Assembly (NCBI GenBank): GCA_009617715.1 | Contig: VTFK01000275.1 | Span: forward strand, 662,059-726,058 | From: Plectrocnemia conspersa | Taxonomy: Eukaryota > Arthropoda > Insecta > Trichoptera > Polycentropodidae | Length of the DNA: 64,000 nt | Reading direction: 5' to 3' | Part shown: positions 12,228-24,665 of the stretch, one piece after another | How the letters are laid out: each line of letters begins with the position of its first letter | Numbering within the stretch: position 1 is the stretch's first letter | The notes under the pieces: model-generated | Told to the model about the DNA's origin: nothing | What the model saw: only the letters and a program-made list of their open reading frames with translations | Database searches by the model: none | Position numbers and translations under genes: made by a program

Positions 12228-13494
12228 TATATTACTGTTTTTTTATTATTATAGAATACTACATAATAAAGAAAAATATAGTTTTCATAAAAAAAAATGA
12301 TTATATACAAAAAAGATTATATACATAATTAAATATACTAGTGAAAGTTATAAAACCATTGAAATGTCTGCTTTTACTTTAAAGCAAAAATATTCTGCAT
12401 ATATTTAAACTTAATGTTTTTATACTAGTCTCCGATATTTGAGATCAGACTTTGTATGGTTTTGCGAAATATTGGTATTTTCTAATGTGAAAATAACAAT
12501 GTTCTTTAATCGTTGGTTTCTGTAACTTTATGATTAGCATAAAAGGATGTAATGAGAAAAATAATTACGGTTTCATTCATGTGTATTTATGGCATAAATA
12601 AGTTTTATTATGTAACTAAGCTGTTTTATTGTATATTATTCTAATGGTCGCAATGGCAGCAAGCTTACTAAAACAAAATTTCGGAATGTGCTTATTAAAA
12701 TGAAATCGGGTGCACTCATGTTTATTTTAGAGAAACGGCAGCAAAACTTTTCTACGATTTGTAACCATTATAAAATTTTAAGGGTTGTTAAACCATCTAC
12801 ACAATTAATTCAAAGGGCATTCTAACGGCAATTCCAAACAAATGAAAAGAGAAACCAATTAGTCTCGAAATTGAAACCTAACAATGAAAAAAGATCTCGG
12901 CACTAAACAATTGCGTTAATAATTGCTAATATTTTACCGACCACCTATTTGCATATCCATCCTGAGACTTTAATCACTCTTGTTAGCACCCATAAGTACC
13001 GAAGAAACATACTCTTTGTGTGGAAAGAATACGCGATAGACAATGCAAGTGACCATCTGTCCGTTTAAATTTTAAAGCGTAAACACATTCGTTTACGTGA
13101 TCAAAAAAATATGCAATTGGCCAACAAACATCTTCATCTGCAATTTGTCAGAGCAGACAGAAGCAGACGCACCACGAGGACCAAGAAGTCCTGGAACGAG
13201 ACACATCAGCGGATCATCCAGCATCATCACAAGAACACATTACGAAAAAGTTCGATAAGTATACAAATTGTTCTCAATGATGTAGTAACTATAATATATT
13301 TTACTATACATTATTTTTTTTATATTACTATTCATTAAGAAGTTTCTGTTCCAATAAAAACACTAGACAAAATAATTTAAAAAATATTATTGTAACCTTA
13401 AAACGCTTTGGAATAAGATGTTAAAAGAAGTATAATATAAGTTTTATTCCCACCCTGTTGCTAAAAAATAGTAAAAAAAGCACACATCACGCCA
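12228..13494. other. AT-rich spacer, no gene seen
   Basis: A 75-codon plus frame at 13111-13338 (rich in H, R, T and ending in a hydrophobic run) has no recognisable domain. Nothing else supported. Confidence 0.45.
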
Positions 13495-13850
13495 TTCGCT
13501 TCGCTTAATATTCATCGGACCCACGTGCTAGCATTATTGGTCAATTTTTTTTCACGTCACAGTGACACGGTCAGTTTGTGGATTGATTGAATTTCCACGT
13601 CGCGTCGGCCAGAAAGAAAAATGGCGCTAGCTGACTAATTGTCGAGCCGCGGTACGTGCTCGCAGCATGGCGCACCAGACATTTACTCATTGCTTAATTA
13701 GTTTGATTTAAAGTTCGGGGACGGCTCGTACCTAGTCTCGGTTCAACTTGGCTGTCCCATCGCTAACAATCAATGTCCTCCGATTAAGATCCATTTGCCG
13801 GATAATTTGCCCGAGACGTATTGCTATCGGATAATTGCGACGCTACTGTG
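13495..13850. other. GC-richer islet with E-box, PBX/Exd-like and homeodomain cores
   Basis: Contains the E-box CACGTG (13522-13527), GGATTGATTGA near 13580-13590 (a PBX/Extradenticle-like core) and CTTAATTAG near 13695. CpG is frequent (GCGTCGGCC, GAGCCGCGG). No coding frame of note. Among the better candidates for a conserved regulatory element, but this is motif-level inference. Confidence 0.33.
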
Positions 13851-14913
13851 AGAAGGCCTAAAAGCATTTATTTAAATTATTATCACCAAAATATATATAA
13901 ATAGAAAGAGCTTAATTAAAGCTCGTTCTATGAAACAGGTATTTTAACATGTTCTGACCACTTCAATTCGTTTACTGTGACAAATGAAGTAAGGCAACGA
14001 TAGTAACAAGGATGCACAAACAATATAATCAAAGTACATTTCTCTCTCTCTGCTTTATTCCTTAGTTGCAAAAATAATGACAGTTGCTTACAAAAATTAT
14101 ATATATATATTTTTATGATAGTTTTATATACAATCCTAACACTTTTATTTAATATAAATATATTATTGCAATTGTCCATCTTTATTGAAATATAATCAAT
14201 AAAGTATGAAAATTTATTGATTGAAAATTTTTTTCTTACATAAATTTATTTAGGTTTAATAAATTAAAAGTAGGTTTATTATGTGATCCAGACTTTGCAT
14301 TTGAGAGTAATGAAAATGTGGAAAACTAATTGACTTAATCTAGTATTGATATTTTTATTTATAAATATTTTATAGGATCACAATCTAGTGAAAATTATTT
14401 ATATTGAAGTTTTTAATCATAAATATGCTACAATGATTTTTATTAAAATAAATATTGGTTTTTAAAAATAAAATAAATATATACCTATGTAAATTTTCCA
14501 CTATCATTAGTTAGGTTTAATCATCTGCAAAATTTAAATTTTAACACTAATGATTTTTTTTCAATTTTTTTTCAATAGTTAAGCTTAGAACTCATACTAT
14601 GATTTTTGCAATTTAATTGAGAAATTCCTTTAAATATATGTGTATAAAATGCTCGAGATGCAGCAATTACTGAACAGCAATTCTAGGATATATTAATAAA
14701 TATAAGAATATTCAAAATGAGTATGGATTCTTGTAATTCCGAAAATAAGAATTCTAACTTTGTCGCCAGCTACAGCGAACACAACCAGCTAGTTGTATTA
14801 CCCAACATTTTTTTTATATATTTTATTACACATCAAAAACTTTAAGTTACACCTTGTTATCATGTTCACTTTTCACGCGACTACATTTTACTACAAACAC
14901 TGTGTTATGAATC
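13851..14913. other. AT-rich spacer, no gene seen
   Basis: Includes a CT microsatellite near 14041-14052 and a TA run near 14100. The 83-codon minus frame 13928-14179 has no domain. Confidence 0.5.
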
Positions 14914-15252
14914 ATGTCGTTTAATTTCGTAGCCTATCCTCAGCGTCCCCAGGTCGTAAAAAGCAAATTGTTACCCCGCCTCGTAAACAAAGGCGTAAAT
15001 ATATACAAAGGTAATTGGTGCATCGTTGCACTTGTCGCCACATCATATTCCATTATATTTATTTGTCCCGTGTGTGCTAACACACCCCCAATTTCTTTGC
15101 AAATGTGGAAGAAAATGTGTTGCCAGGGACGACGAGCAATTTTAGCAGGGTGTGAATGCACCACAAGATTACATTGCCTACATCATATTATTATAACATA
15201 TTTATTCATAGCGCATGGGGTGGCTATAAACTATTATGGTAAAGTGAGTTAG
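14914..15252 (+). other. Unassigned 112-codon open frame in a GC-neutral islet
   Basis: Opens at ATG (MSFNFVAYPQ...) and runs to TAG. It has several Cys residues and a hydrophobic stretch around residues 38-52, but no motif I recognise. The complementary strand is also open for 74 codons across the same stretch, which argues that the lack of stops is compositional. It may be conserved non-coding DNA; a coding role is not supported. Confidence 0.15.
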
Positions 15253-15466
15253 TTTTTAGAGTAATCATACTTTACATCGTAAGTATTTTATGTAATGTCA
15301 GAAATTAAAGATATATTATATCTTTAGCAAGCAATACTCTGTATTTTCCTCTCACGTATATTATTAGTAATGGCTGGTCAAATATATAAGATTTGATCTT
15401 ATTTTGTAGCTCTGTTAGTCTACTTTTGTTTATACTCAGAAGGTTTTTTTTACCCTATAGAAAAAA

Positions 15467-16560
15467 ATGTCAAGGCCAGAAATCGAGCAGACCCATTTGG
15501 GTTATTATATGCTATTTTTGTTCGATCAAGGAAAGAAAGGAAAATAAGCCACTCAGATCATCTGTAAAATTTATGGAACCGTATTGCATCTTCAAAAATG
15601 TCACAGGTGGTTTAGAAAATTTAAAAATGGTGATAGGGGTTGAAAAATGCCCCCAAATCGGGAAGACCTACAAAATTAGACGATGACGTGTTAAAATCAG
15701 CAGTGGAAGCGAATCCCCGAAAAACCATCAAAGAATTGTCAGAGGAGCTTGGCTGCCCTTGGACGACCGTTAAAGACCATCTCAAGCGCATTGGAAAAAA
15801 ACACAGGCAAGGAATTTGGGTACCGCACGAACTTTCACTAATGGCCATTGAGCAGCGAATTACCATATATTCGTTGCTATTGTCTAAGCACGAAACGGCA
15901 TAATTTCTGAGAAGGATTGTTACAAGCGATAAGAAGTGGATCCTATACAACAATCCAAAAAAAAAAATCAATGGCTTTCTAAAAACGAGGTACCCATACC
16001 TAGCCCTAAACCCTCATTGACCTTAAAAAATGTCCTTATTTGTGTTTGGTGGGACATGATTGGCGCCTTCCATTATGAGTTATTAAAACCTGGTCAAACA
16101 ATTACTACAGAGGTATACTGTGGTCAATTAGTCAGAATAAAAGCAGAGCTGTTGAAAAAACGTTTAGTTTTGGTCAACAATCAAAGGCGAATTTTGCAGC
16201 ACGACAATGCCAGACCACACACGGCACGGATCACGCAGAAAAAAATCAGGGAGCTTGATTTTGAAGTTTTACAGCATCCCCCATATTCCCCCGATATCGC
16301 ACTCTCTGACTACCATCTTTTCAGATCTTTAGAGCATTCCCTTAAAAATAAAATTTTAATTCATTTGACAGTATCGAAAATCACATAGAATCATTCTTTA
16401 ACGAAAAATCTGCAAAATTATAAAAAAAAGATATTAGAAAACTGCCTGATCGTTTGAGAAAAGTAATAGAAAACAATGGAAATTATTTTACTGATGAAAA
16501 TTGTATATATATTTTTTTAATAAATTTTTTGTATGTGAAAAAAAATTATCATTACTTTCC
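15467..16560 (+). pseudogene. mariner transposase, dead copy (D,D34D)
   Basis: Starts at ATG 15467 (MSRPEIEQTH...). The first helix-turn-helix region ends in RWFRKFKNGD near 15606-15635. The second HTH (TIKELSEELGCPWTTVKDHL) and a WVPHEL-type linker follow. The catalytic triad is visible: Asp at 15928-15930 (TSDKKW), Asp at 16203-16205 (QHDNARPH) and Asp at 16308-16310 (SDYHLF). The last two are separated by 34 residues, the mariner signature. Breaks: TAA at 15545, a frameshift near 15637, TAA at 15901, a frameshift in the A-run at about 15957-15967, another near 16350, and TAA in the C-terminal part. It cannot encode transposase. TIRs were not identified with confidence. Confidence 0.88.
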
Positions 16561-17815
16561 GCTTTTCCTATAAATACATTAGGCGTAAATTAAAAATAAT
16601 CTGTGTTTTTTTTATTAATTTATGCTTTCATCAATTGCGATTGTAGTGTTCCATAAAGATACAAGCAATTGATAAAGTTTCAATAATTTAATTAAAATGT
16701 AATTTTTAGACGCTGTTTATGCCTTGTTATTTACTTATTACTTTTTTTATTGATCAAAATAATTGGGTTCTGAAAAATATTTTAGGTGTTTACTGATATC
16801 CAAATAAAAGTACAATAACTTTTTTTTTTAAGGAATATCAATAAAAAGTACTATAGCTCTAGGAATATCAGGCCCATACATAACCAAGCACAAGCCCTAA
16901 GAATCATGATCCAATATTTGAGGAATCACACAGATGCACACAGTTTTCACCCCACATCGAGGAGAATCATAAATCTAGAATGGAGATTAAGATTTACTTT
17001 TTTGCACTTCAGTAATTCTAAATGCGTTGTAGCAATTTATATATACATTATTTTTAAATATTTTTTGACTACAGCCAGGTAAATCTCAATCAGAACCATA
17101 AAATACAGTACACAACTTATTTTTTATAGTTAAATATTAATCAACGCAAAAAAAGTACTTAGCAAAAAATGAAAAACCCATAGTCATACCCTTAAAATAA
17201 TTTATTTTTGCTATAAGTGACATTATTGGCCACCTGATTCTTTATTTATAAGCTAATGAATTTTTTTTATGTCACTATGTAATGGTTAAGAATTTCATAT
17301 ATGGACTCAATTATTGAATAATACTTATGCTTCAATATGATATCTAATATTTCAAAGAAAAAAATATTTTTTTTCTATGTATTTTCTTACATTTAATTAT
17401 GGAAGAATACAAAAAAATATTTTTTTTTAAATTAGTATATGAAATCTGAATATTTTTTTATTACCAAAGTACTTTATGGATATTTTTATTTTTTAACAGT
17501 AGCTGCTAGCAAAACAAGTTTTTTCTATTGTGCTTTAATGTTACATTTACTGTACATAGATTCAATAAATACTTTGAGATGATCATATTGAAAAATAAAT
17601 TAAGGGGTGTTACAAAATTATTAGACTTAAATAAAAAAATTAAATATAATAGACATTATTAATTTATGTAATTTTCAATTAAGCATTCACATTAACAAGT
17701 GTCAAGTTTTGCTAAATTAAAGTCAGAATAAAGAATCAATATATTTGGCATTATCAATAAATCGAAGTAGGTTGTTTTGACGATATTTAAAAGGCGAAAA
17801 TTTAAATATTTGTAT
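16561..17815. other. AT-rich spacer, no gene seen
   Basis: A slightly less AT-rich patch at 16850-16990 is unidentified. Otherwise nothing supported. Confidence 0.5.
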
Positions 17816-17819
17816 TTTA

Positions 17820-18145
17820 CCTTACAGAAAATGTATTGATATCGATGCTTCGCGCCGGAAATAGGTGCAACTAGACAGACAGTTTAGCAAGAGACTGTTC
17901 CAGTTGAGCAAACAGCAAACCAAGTTGCACTTGACAAACGTTGGTGGCGAGCCACTCCGGTCCATCCTCGAGGGGATGTTACAATGAAACAACAAACTCC
18001 TCGCAAATATGTGCTCCAAACCATCTGGACCACGATTATGCGTCCATTTATGTCTCAAGGATCACGTTTAATCGAGACTATTCTCCAGATAGCGTTTCGG
18101 AGGAGTTAACGCACCGACGAGCGCGGACGCAACCCGGTTAACAGT
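17820..18145. other. GC-richer islet, no confident gene
   Basis: Balanced composition with a 66-codon plus frame (17941-18141, starting from TTG, with an in-frame TGA just upstream) and a 78-codon minus frame. Neither shows a domain. The region follows TTTACCTTACAG, which looks like a splice acceptor, so a coding exon cannot be excluded. Confidence 0.22.
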
Positions 18146-18249
18146 TTATAATGTAACAAATAGTTACTTGTTAGTATTTTTTTAATTACAGAACAATATA
18201 TACAACGTTACAATTAATTGAAAAAACATTATAACAATTTACCTATTGT

Positions 18250-18365
18250 GCTTGTTATTATGACGGAATAATCTCAGACTAGTAACTCTGAGGTTGCGGG
18301 TTCGAGCCCCGGCAGCGATCTGACTCAGTCGATACAGATTTACCCGGTATAATAAAAAAAATAAA
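18250..18365 (+). repeat. tRNA-derived SINE fragment
   Basis: Holds a tRNA-like anticodon-arm and T-arm segment (AGTAACTCTGAGGTTGCG) followed by a good RNA polymerase III B box (GGTTCGAGCC) and CCGGCAGCGA. A non-tRNA 3' part with ACCCGGTATAATAAA then leads into an A/T-rich tail. It lacks a complete acceptor stem, so it is not a tRNA gene. A related fragment lies inverted at 41.4 kb. Confidence 0.6.
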
Positions 18366-19594
18366 TAGATGTAAAATCGATATTAAAAAGTAACAATATA
18401 CAGTCTAAAACATATTTTTAAAGCATTATATACAAGAACTTTGTATTGATTCTCAACATATTAAATGCTTTTATTGAGGCTAGAAACAAGTTACTTTATA
18501 ACAACATCTCTTTTTTGCCACCCATTGCAACAGTGTAATTTTCTGGTAGCAGTTCTATAAATAACACTACCAGACACTTTTAAGGCTAATTTTATTTGAG
18601 TTTACCAATGACAAAACATTATCTTTAACATTAACTTCATACATTTATTTTTATTTATTCGTATCCTTGGCCAACAATCATTTATTAATACTTGTAATGA
18701 ATTTTAAATATAATAGCCACTATGTACCAGTATGCTACATAGTGATTGCTAACTAATTTCCCTAAGTTAATAATTTATTTTAGCAGATATCTGGTTATAT
18801 TGTAAATAAAAGTATTGCCAAGCAAGTAAAATATCTTATATTACCGAATATCCTTTATATTTATATTTTTTGCTATGATATTATAATTTAATATACTATC
18901 GTCCCTATCGTTTCATTTAGATACGCTGTACACTGTAATGTTGAATCCAATTTAGATGAATGTGCATAGTTGGCGGTAAAGTTTGCTGTTATAACGCACC
19001 GCCATACCTCGGTGAGCTGCTTAGCTGCGGCCATCCGACCGATTCGAATCGAGGCCCTACTACACCCTACACACTCCCTTCGTACCCACATAAATCTCAA
19101 TGTCATCAATTAGAATACTCCCAAGACATTTCGTTATTGAATTCGAGCCAGCGAGCCGAAAATGTCTCTAGCGGTATAATCTAATACAAACGGTAAAAAA
19201 TAGTAACTACTTTATAATTTGTTACAATTTAAAATTAAAATATATATATATATGAGTATAGGCTGAATTGCAAATATTTGGGGATTTATAAATTATTTTC
19301 AATTAATAATAAGTATTATTTAGATCTAATATATCAACATATTGTTTATGAATTTTAACGGTCAGCACTTTTTTGAAATGTAAAAATCGAGATTAGACTT
19401 TGTACTTATTCTGTATTTTTATAAATAAATACACTATAAAATTTTATTTTTTTAAGCTTTAATTCAAGACTTCTAAGCTTATTAATATTTTTTCATCTTA
19501 TATAGCTTATAATTCTGTTGTTCCTCAATTATATAACCATTATTTGACTATTGATTAATTAATTTGATAGACAGATTCAATGATATCCTTTGGA
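18366..19594. other. AT-rich spacer with a GC-richer patch at 18955-19180
   Basis: The patch holds ACGCACCGCCATACCTCGG and a 73-codon minus frame (18888-19109). Reverse-strand CGATTCGAATCGG resembles a weak B box, so an old SINE is possible. No gene is supported. Confidence 0.3.
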
Positions 19595-20045
19595 GAAGAG
19601 GTACCAACTCGAATATTCGAATATTTTAATATATTAGGCCCCTTTTACCTTTTCGATATTCGAATAATTTGCCAACTATTCGAATAGTATTTTTTATTAA
19701 ATTAAAATATTTTTTGAACAAAAAAGAACACAACTTTTAACGATTGCAGTAGCAATTATAATCGGCCAAAGAAGTGTAGATTTAACCAAAACCTAATCTC
19801 AAATTTGACCTTAGAAGAAATGATTAACGCATTTTTTTAAAACATAATTAGCGCCTGGTCTTTTCTATTATTTTGTCTAAGATTTTTCTGGATGACTGAG
19901 ACACAGAACAATAAAAGATGCGATATTGCCAATCTCATGAGCGGATATTTATTTATCTAATGCCCGAGAAATACAAGAAATTGAAGAAATCTGAGTAATT
20001 CGATGCAGCTGCAAATTTTAAATATTGTAAAACCAAGGAACGGTA
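19595..20045. mobile_element. Possible one-ended hAT remnant
   Basis: AGAGGTACCAACTCGAATAT followed by repeated TATTCGAATA modules at 19600-19690 resembles the subterminal repeats of hAT-type elements (compare the ACTCGAGTA modules of the 39.8-kb element). No matching right end is seen before the MITE at 20.19 kb. Confidence 0.25.
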
Positions 20046-20189
20046 TTGGAAATTATATTTCTATTGTCTCTAACAATTTAAGATAAGACAGAAGGGGAAA
20101 AACACGTGCTAAATCATATTTTATTATAAAATGTATGTATTTCATCCTTAGAAAAAATATTTTATGAATATTAGTAAACAATGAAACTT

Positions 20190-21217
20190 GCCGACTTCCA
20201 AGTAGCGACCACACTGTCACAAATTTCATATGCCGCCGGACGGCGGGCATGAATGACGTACGCACGGCGGCTGTTGTCATGTACAGCTGGCATATTTGCG
20301 CGCGATCGAAAAATGTGCCAAAGAATCGCAATTTTTAAATTGTCATATTATTAAAATTTCATGGGTTAAATTGTGTGGGCACTCACCAATACAATTTAAG
20401 TGAAAAATGTTCGGTCGTAAATATTCAATTTACGCAAAATCTTTGTCGGCTTTTGCAAAATGCCATAAGGCATAACAATCATACTTTAGAATACGAACAC
20501 CACATCTGTGACTATCCTAGAATTTGTCGCCATCGATTATAAATAAGAATTCATTATGGTGTGACATTTATATAAACCGATCTAGGAAAATACATAAAGA
20601 TATTTAAAACGATTTTTTTTAACAAAATCGAGTACCACTAATTATTTTTTAATTATTAAATTTTATATGAAAAAAAATATAATAACGATATCTGTTAGAG
20701 GAATATACTATCAAAAATATAATTAATCCCTTTTGGTGCCCTAAAATATTCAAAGATATCAGTAAGAGTCTGTAAGTCCCCGATAAGCATGTGGTATTAT
20801 AACTTGACCACTTGACCACGATGCAGCGCTCTACATGCGTGTTAACCATAATATGCCTACGCGCATACTGAAATTGAACCGAGTCACACGTTCTATCTCA
20901 GTTTGCAAAACACCATATTATTATCTCTCTCACTCTCGTCACTTAGCACGCAAGAGAGCGAAAGGGGAAGTATCTCACCGCTCGCGCTCGAAAGATCAGC
21001 TCCGACTTCGGTCTCTTTTACTCGAAAAATAGTGCCGATTATGTTCGGAAGCGCTCGAAACTGACCAAGTTGCCTGAATTACCCTCACTTTACCTCCCGT
21101 TCTCGGTAACCTCAGAGAGATTTTAGAGCGGGCAGAACCGAACTCGACCGAAGTAACCCACTATATTCTAAGTCCTTGGCTAACCTTGGCCAACTTCCAG
21201 AGAGTGTAGTGCAGGCA
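20190..21217 (+). mobile_element. Harbinger-like MITE, copy 2 (left end missing)
   Basis: Collinear with copy 1 from the GCGACCACACTG block through GCGCGCGATC and the CTCTCTCACTCTCGTCAC block to a right TIR (AGAGTGTAGTGCAGGCA) at about 21217, followed by TAA. The outermost roughly 60 bp of the left end, seen in the 33-kb copy, are absent. It continues into the shared flank also found after copy 1. Confidence 0.7.
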
Positions 21218-21850
21218 TAACATTGACTCTAATTTTAACCATACTGCTGAGAGAGCGAAAGGAAAAGTATCTCACCGCTCGCGTTCGAAATAGCAGCTCC
21301 GACTTCGGTCCCTTTGACTCGAAAAATAATGCCGACAATGTTCGGAAGCACTCGAAGCTGGCCAAGTTGACTGAATTACCCCTACTTTACCTCCCGTTCT
21401 CGGTAACCTTGGACAACTTCTGAGAGATTTTAGACCGAACACGACCGAAGTAACCCACTATATTCTCCGTCCTTGGCCAACCTTGGCCAACTTCCAGAGA
21501 GTGTAGAGCAGGCATAACATGGACTCTAATTTTAACCATACTGCTAGTATTTTTTCTCGAAAACTGTTCTTAAAAAAAATGTAATTTTTTTATTACTATC
21601 ATAAAATGTATTAAAATAAATTAACTCAAATTTTCTTAATGGTTTACAGCCACTTTAATTCCGAATACACATACTAGTTTTAATTCTTTAAATTAACAGC
21701 TGCATTTAGAGCAGGTAGTATGTGAAGAAACAAAAAAAAAATAACACTCGGGAAACATTTCTCGAAATATAAGTTTTATGACTAACTCTAGGCATTACAA
21801 TTAACATAAGTAAATATAAGTTTTATGACTAACTCTAGGCATTACCATTT
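21218..21850 (+). repeat. Partial duplication of the MITE right end plus shared flank
   Basis: After the first right TIR the sequence jumps back to GAGAGAGCGAAAGG (21240) and repeats the distal 270 bp of the element to a second TIR-like end at about 21514. It then continues as the 300-bp flank shared with 4429-4745. Within that flank, TATAAGTTTTATGACTAACT and its continuation to TAGGCATTA occur twice, at about 21768 and 21808. Confidence 0.65.
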
Positions 21851-22900
21851 TTTTAATACATATAAGTTATTTGCTATGAGCTGTGTTGACTCATTATTAT
21901 TGAATTTTCAAAACCTAATATGTGCGACCTATCTATATTTTAATTATTCATCCCAATATTCATTCGTGAGAATAGGAAAATTGAAGTAAACCTAATCTGT
22001 GATGATCGATTAGAATTAGAATTATATAATAATCAATAATTCTGATCTCACGGATACGATATAAGTTGAAAAACACTAGTGTCCATATGGTATTCAAACC
22101 CAGTTTAATTGTCAGCTACTCATACCACTCGTCTATCGTGCTGATCAATATTTAATTATTTAATAATAAGGTTTACTAGAAAGATAACATTAATATTTTT
22201 TTGTACATTTGTTCAAAATACTGGAGAAATTATAATTTTAATTATATAGCTTTTTATTGCTATAAGTCTTTCCACCAGCGAAGTCATCTTGGCGTGAAAT
22301 TAATTCAGTGTTACATTTAATTTTAACGTAATATATATTTTCCCCGAGTTTCTGTTCAAACATTTTTATTGCGTCATATGACGTTGATAACATTATTTGA
22401 ACTAACTCATTTTGTATAGAGCTTTGGGTAACGAGTTTTTTATTGCTTTCACTCCATTTATGCTAGTTGCAACAGTGTTTTTTTAAAACTTTTTAAAATT
22501 TAATCAAACGATTTTCTACATTTGTTAATGTCGAAAATACTACATTGTACTTAAAAAAATACATTAAGGTAATTTAACTTCTCTATATGTTATTAATAAA
22601 TAAATTTGACATAAATTAATCTGAGCTTTTTTCTATTTTTTACTAAAAATATCGCATATTAAAAACGTTAATTACATTTTGTTTCTAAAAAACTATAGTA
22701 ATATAGTAATTTTAAATAATAAATTAAGCATAAAAAAGTTATTTAGATTTTTGTACAAGACTAAGATTAAATTTAAATATTTTTAATCTAATCAACATCG
22801 TAACCATAAAAGCGTAATTTTTTACTTTAACGCTTCAATTACTACATTCAATAATAATCAAATTTTAACAAAATAAAAATCCTACTACCCCCAATCAATT
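21851..22900. other. AT-rich spacer, no gene seen
   Basis: No coding or structural feature recognised. Confidence 0.5.
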
Positions 22901-22904
22901 ATTA

Positions 22905-23165
22905 TAATCGTTCGGTTTTAGCGAGCGATGAGCGGCGAGAGTTAAATTTGACGAAGCGACAAGTTGCCACAAACGGAGCTCTCGTCGAATTTTGAAATTA
23001 AACCAGCAACTTGGACCCGATTCGGATATTAATTATTGGATTATCCCGACGGGGTGGTTTCAAGATTCGCGAGGGTGAGTGAGGTGGTAGTCAGCTTCGC
23101 CTCAAAGCGTCGTTAACGGTCGAAGCCGTCGAAGCGACGCCCTTTCGTTTTCGCATAATCCCTAG
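22905..23165. other. CpG-rich islet
   Basis: Repeated GCGA and TCGA words (GAGCGATGAGCGGCGAGAG; GAAGCCGTCGAAGCGACG) and TATTAATTATTGG at its centre. No reading frame. Candidate conserved non-coding DNA. Confidence 0.28.
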
Positions 23166-24035
23166 TGCGCTGCGTTAATATTAAATGTCTTATATATTAA
23201 TATTATTTATTATTATTATTATTAATAATATTGCTATAAATAGACCGATCAAATACTAAACAAGATAGTGTTGCAATAATGGAAATATTTAAATCATCAC
23301 AGCAACCATTTTTTTAATTACAAATAATAATACTTTTTAAAAAGAAAAAACGTAAACCATACGATTTTTAAATACGTTTTTTTCACGTACAACTCATTTA
23401 ATTAAAAAAATATATAATACTAAAGATATAAAAATGTATTTATTTATTGTATAAATTTCACTTTAAAATATGCCTAATTTATTAACTATTACAGTTCATT
23501 GAAATTTATTATAAAAATTTTAAGTTCGGTCATTACTTTCAAATTTATTTAATCGATTATAAGTCATGGAACAATTATTTTCGTGTTTTGTAAAATTAAA
23601 TATTATATATTCAACGATCTATTTCTAAGGTAAAATATATTTTTTTTAATTTACAAATTGATAAAATCTGTTTCGAAAAATAACAGATATTTTTTAAATC
23701 AAATTATTATTGACTAAAAGACGTGAGTTTTCTGTGAGATTATCGATAAAATTAACAATTATTTTACTAGCACCAATCAGTGAAATTATATTTTTGCTAG
23801 TAAAAATATATATCTACTGGTTGAAAATGTATTGGATATAAATTTACTGAAACACATTCATTGCTATCACACATTCACCATAACATAAAAATCCCTTTAA
23901 GTTAATTTTACAATGTTATGTTAAATATTTATATTTTTTATACATATAATAAAAATATGTTAATCTGCTAGTCTTACTATTTAAATCACATATTAATTCA
24001 CGTATTTTTTTCCTTTTTTTGTGAATAAAATACAA
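23166..24035. other. AT-rich spacer, no gene seen
   Basis: A TTA/TAT trinucleotide-like run lies at about 23195-23225. Nothing else. Confidence 0.5.
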
Positions 24036-24039
24036 TAAC

Positions 24040-24665
24040 TTATATCGATGCATCGTAAATAACATTTCTTCCTAAACATTGGCAAAAGAAATATTCGTCA
24101 CAACTCACCGCATTCGCACACGTAACACATTTTTCATTTCGACCGACATACACACATACGTGGCGGACCCCCCAAATGACCGCGAGCGACGAGAGAGCAT
24201 TTTTACGCCCCATTAATTTCATATCTATCGAAAAGCACATACGCAATTCGGACCAAATAGAGGGATGCATTATTGTCGTCGTTGTCTATTTTCCTTTTCC
24301 GCAATCTTCCTCCCGACCGACATGTGCACTTTTCAATTTTTACCCCGGCGCCGGCCTTTGTGACCGCAAAATCCCAAATTGAACGCCCTATGGTCCAGGG
24401 CGGAAATCGCGCGGCGCCAAATCGAAATGGACTGGAAGAAAAAAACTCGACCCGCTCGGGGGCAGCCTGGGGACCCGACACGCGCACTACCAAAGCGCTC
24501 AGCTTTCCGGACCTCCTCGCGTTGGGTGTGCTATTTTTTATCATTTTTTTTTCTTTTCATATAAAATAACCGACGCCGGAAAATATTTATAACGCGCGCA
24601 CGTAAAGATCGTTTGCCTGACCCAAAGAAACGAATTCCTCGGACGTGAAATTGATACGAGTGTTT
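24040..24665. other. Largest GC-rich islet of the left half
   Basis: About 600 bp with CpG-dense patches (CCGGCGCCGGCC, GCGCGGCGCC, GACACGCGCAC). Open frames exist on both strands at once (24203-24544 minus, 113 codons; 24273-24569 plus, 98 codons), which is expected of GC-rich DNA lacking stops rather than of a gene. No domain recognised. It could be a promoter-type CpG region or a conserved element. Confidence 0.3.

Noticed and set aside
15621..15971. 116-codon minus frame
   Set aside because: Antisense shadow of the mariner transposase.
17941..18141. 66-codon plus frame as an exon
   Set aside because: A possible acceptor (TTACAG) lies upstream but an in-frame TGA falls between it and the frame, no donor or partner exon was found, and no domain is visible.
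18280..18320. Possible tRNA gene (B box GGTTCGAGCC)
   Set aside because: No complete cloverleaf, missing 5' acceptor stem, and a non-tRNA 3' extension; better read as a SINE.
24203..24569. Overlapping open frames of 113 (minus) and 98 (plus) codons
   Set aside because: Both strands are open across the same GC-rich islet, no domain is recognisable and composition explains the lack of stops.
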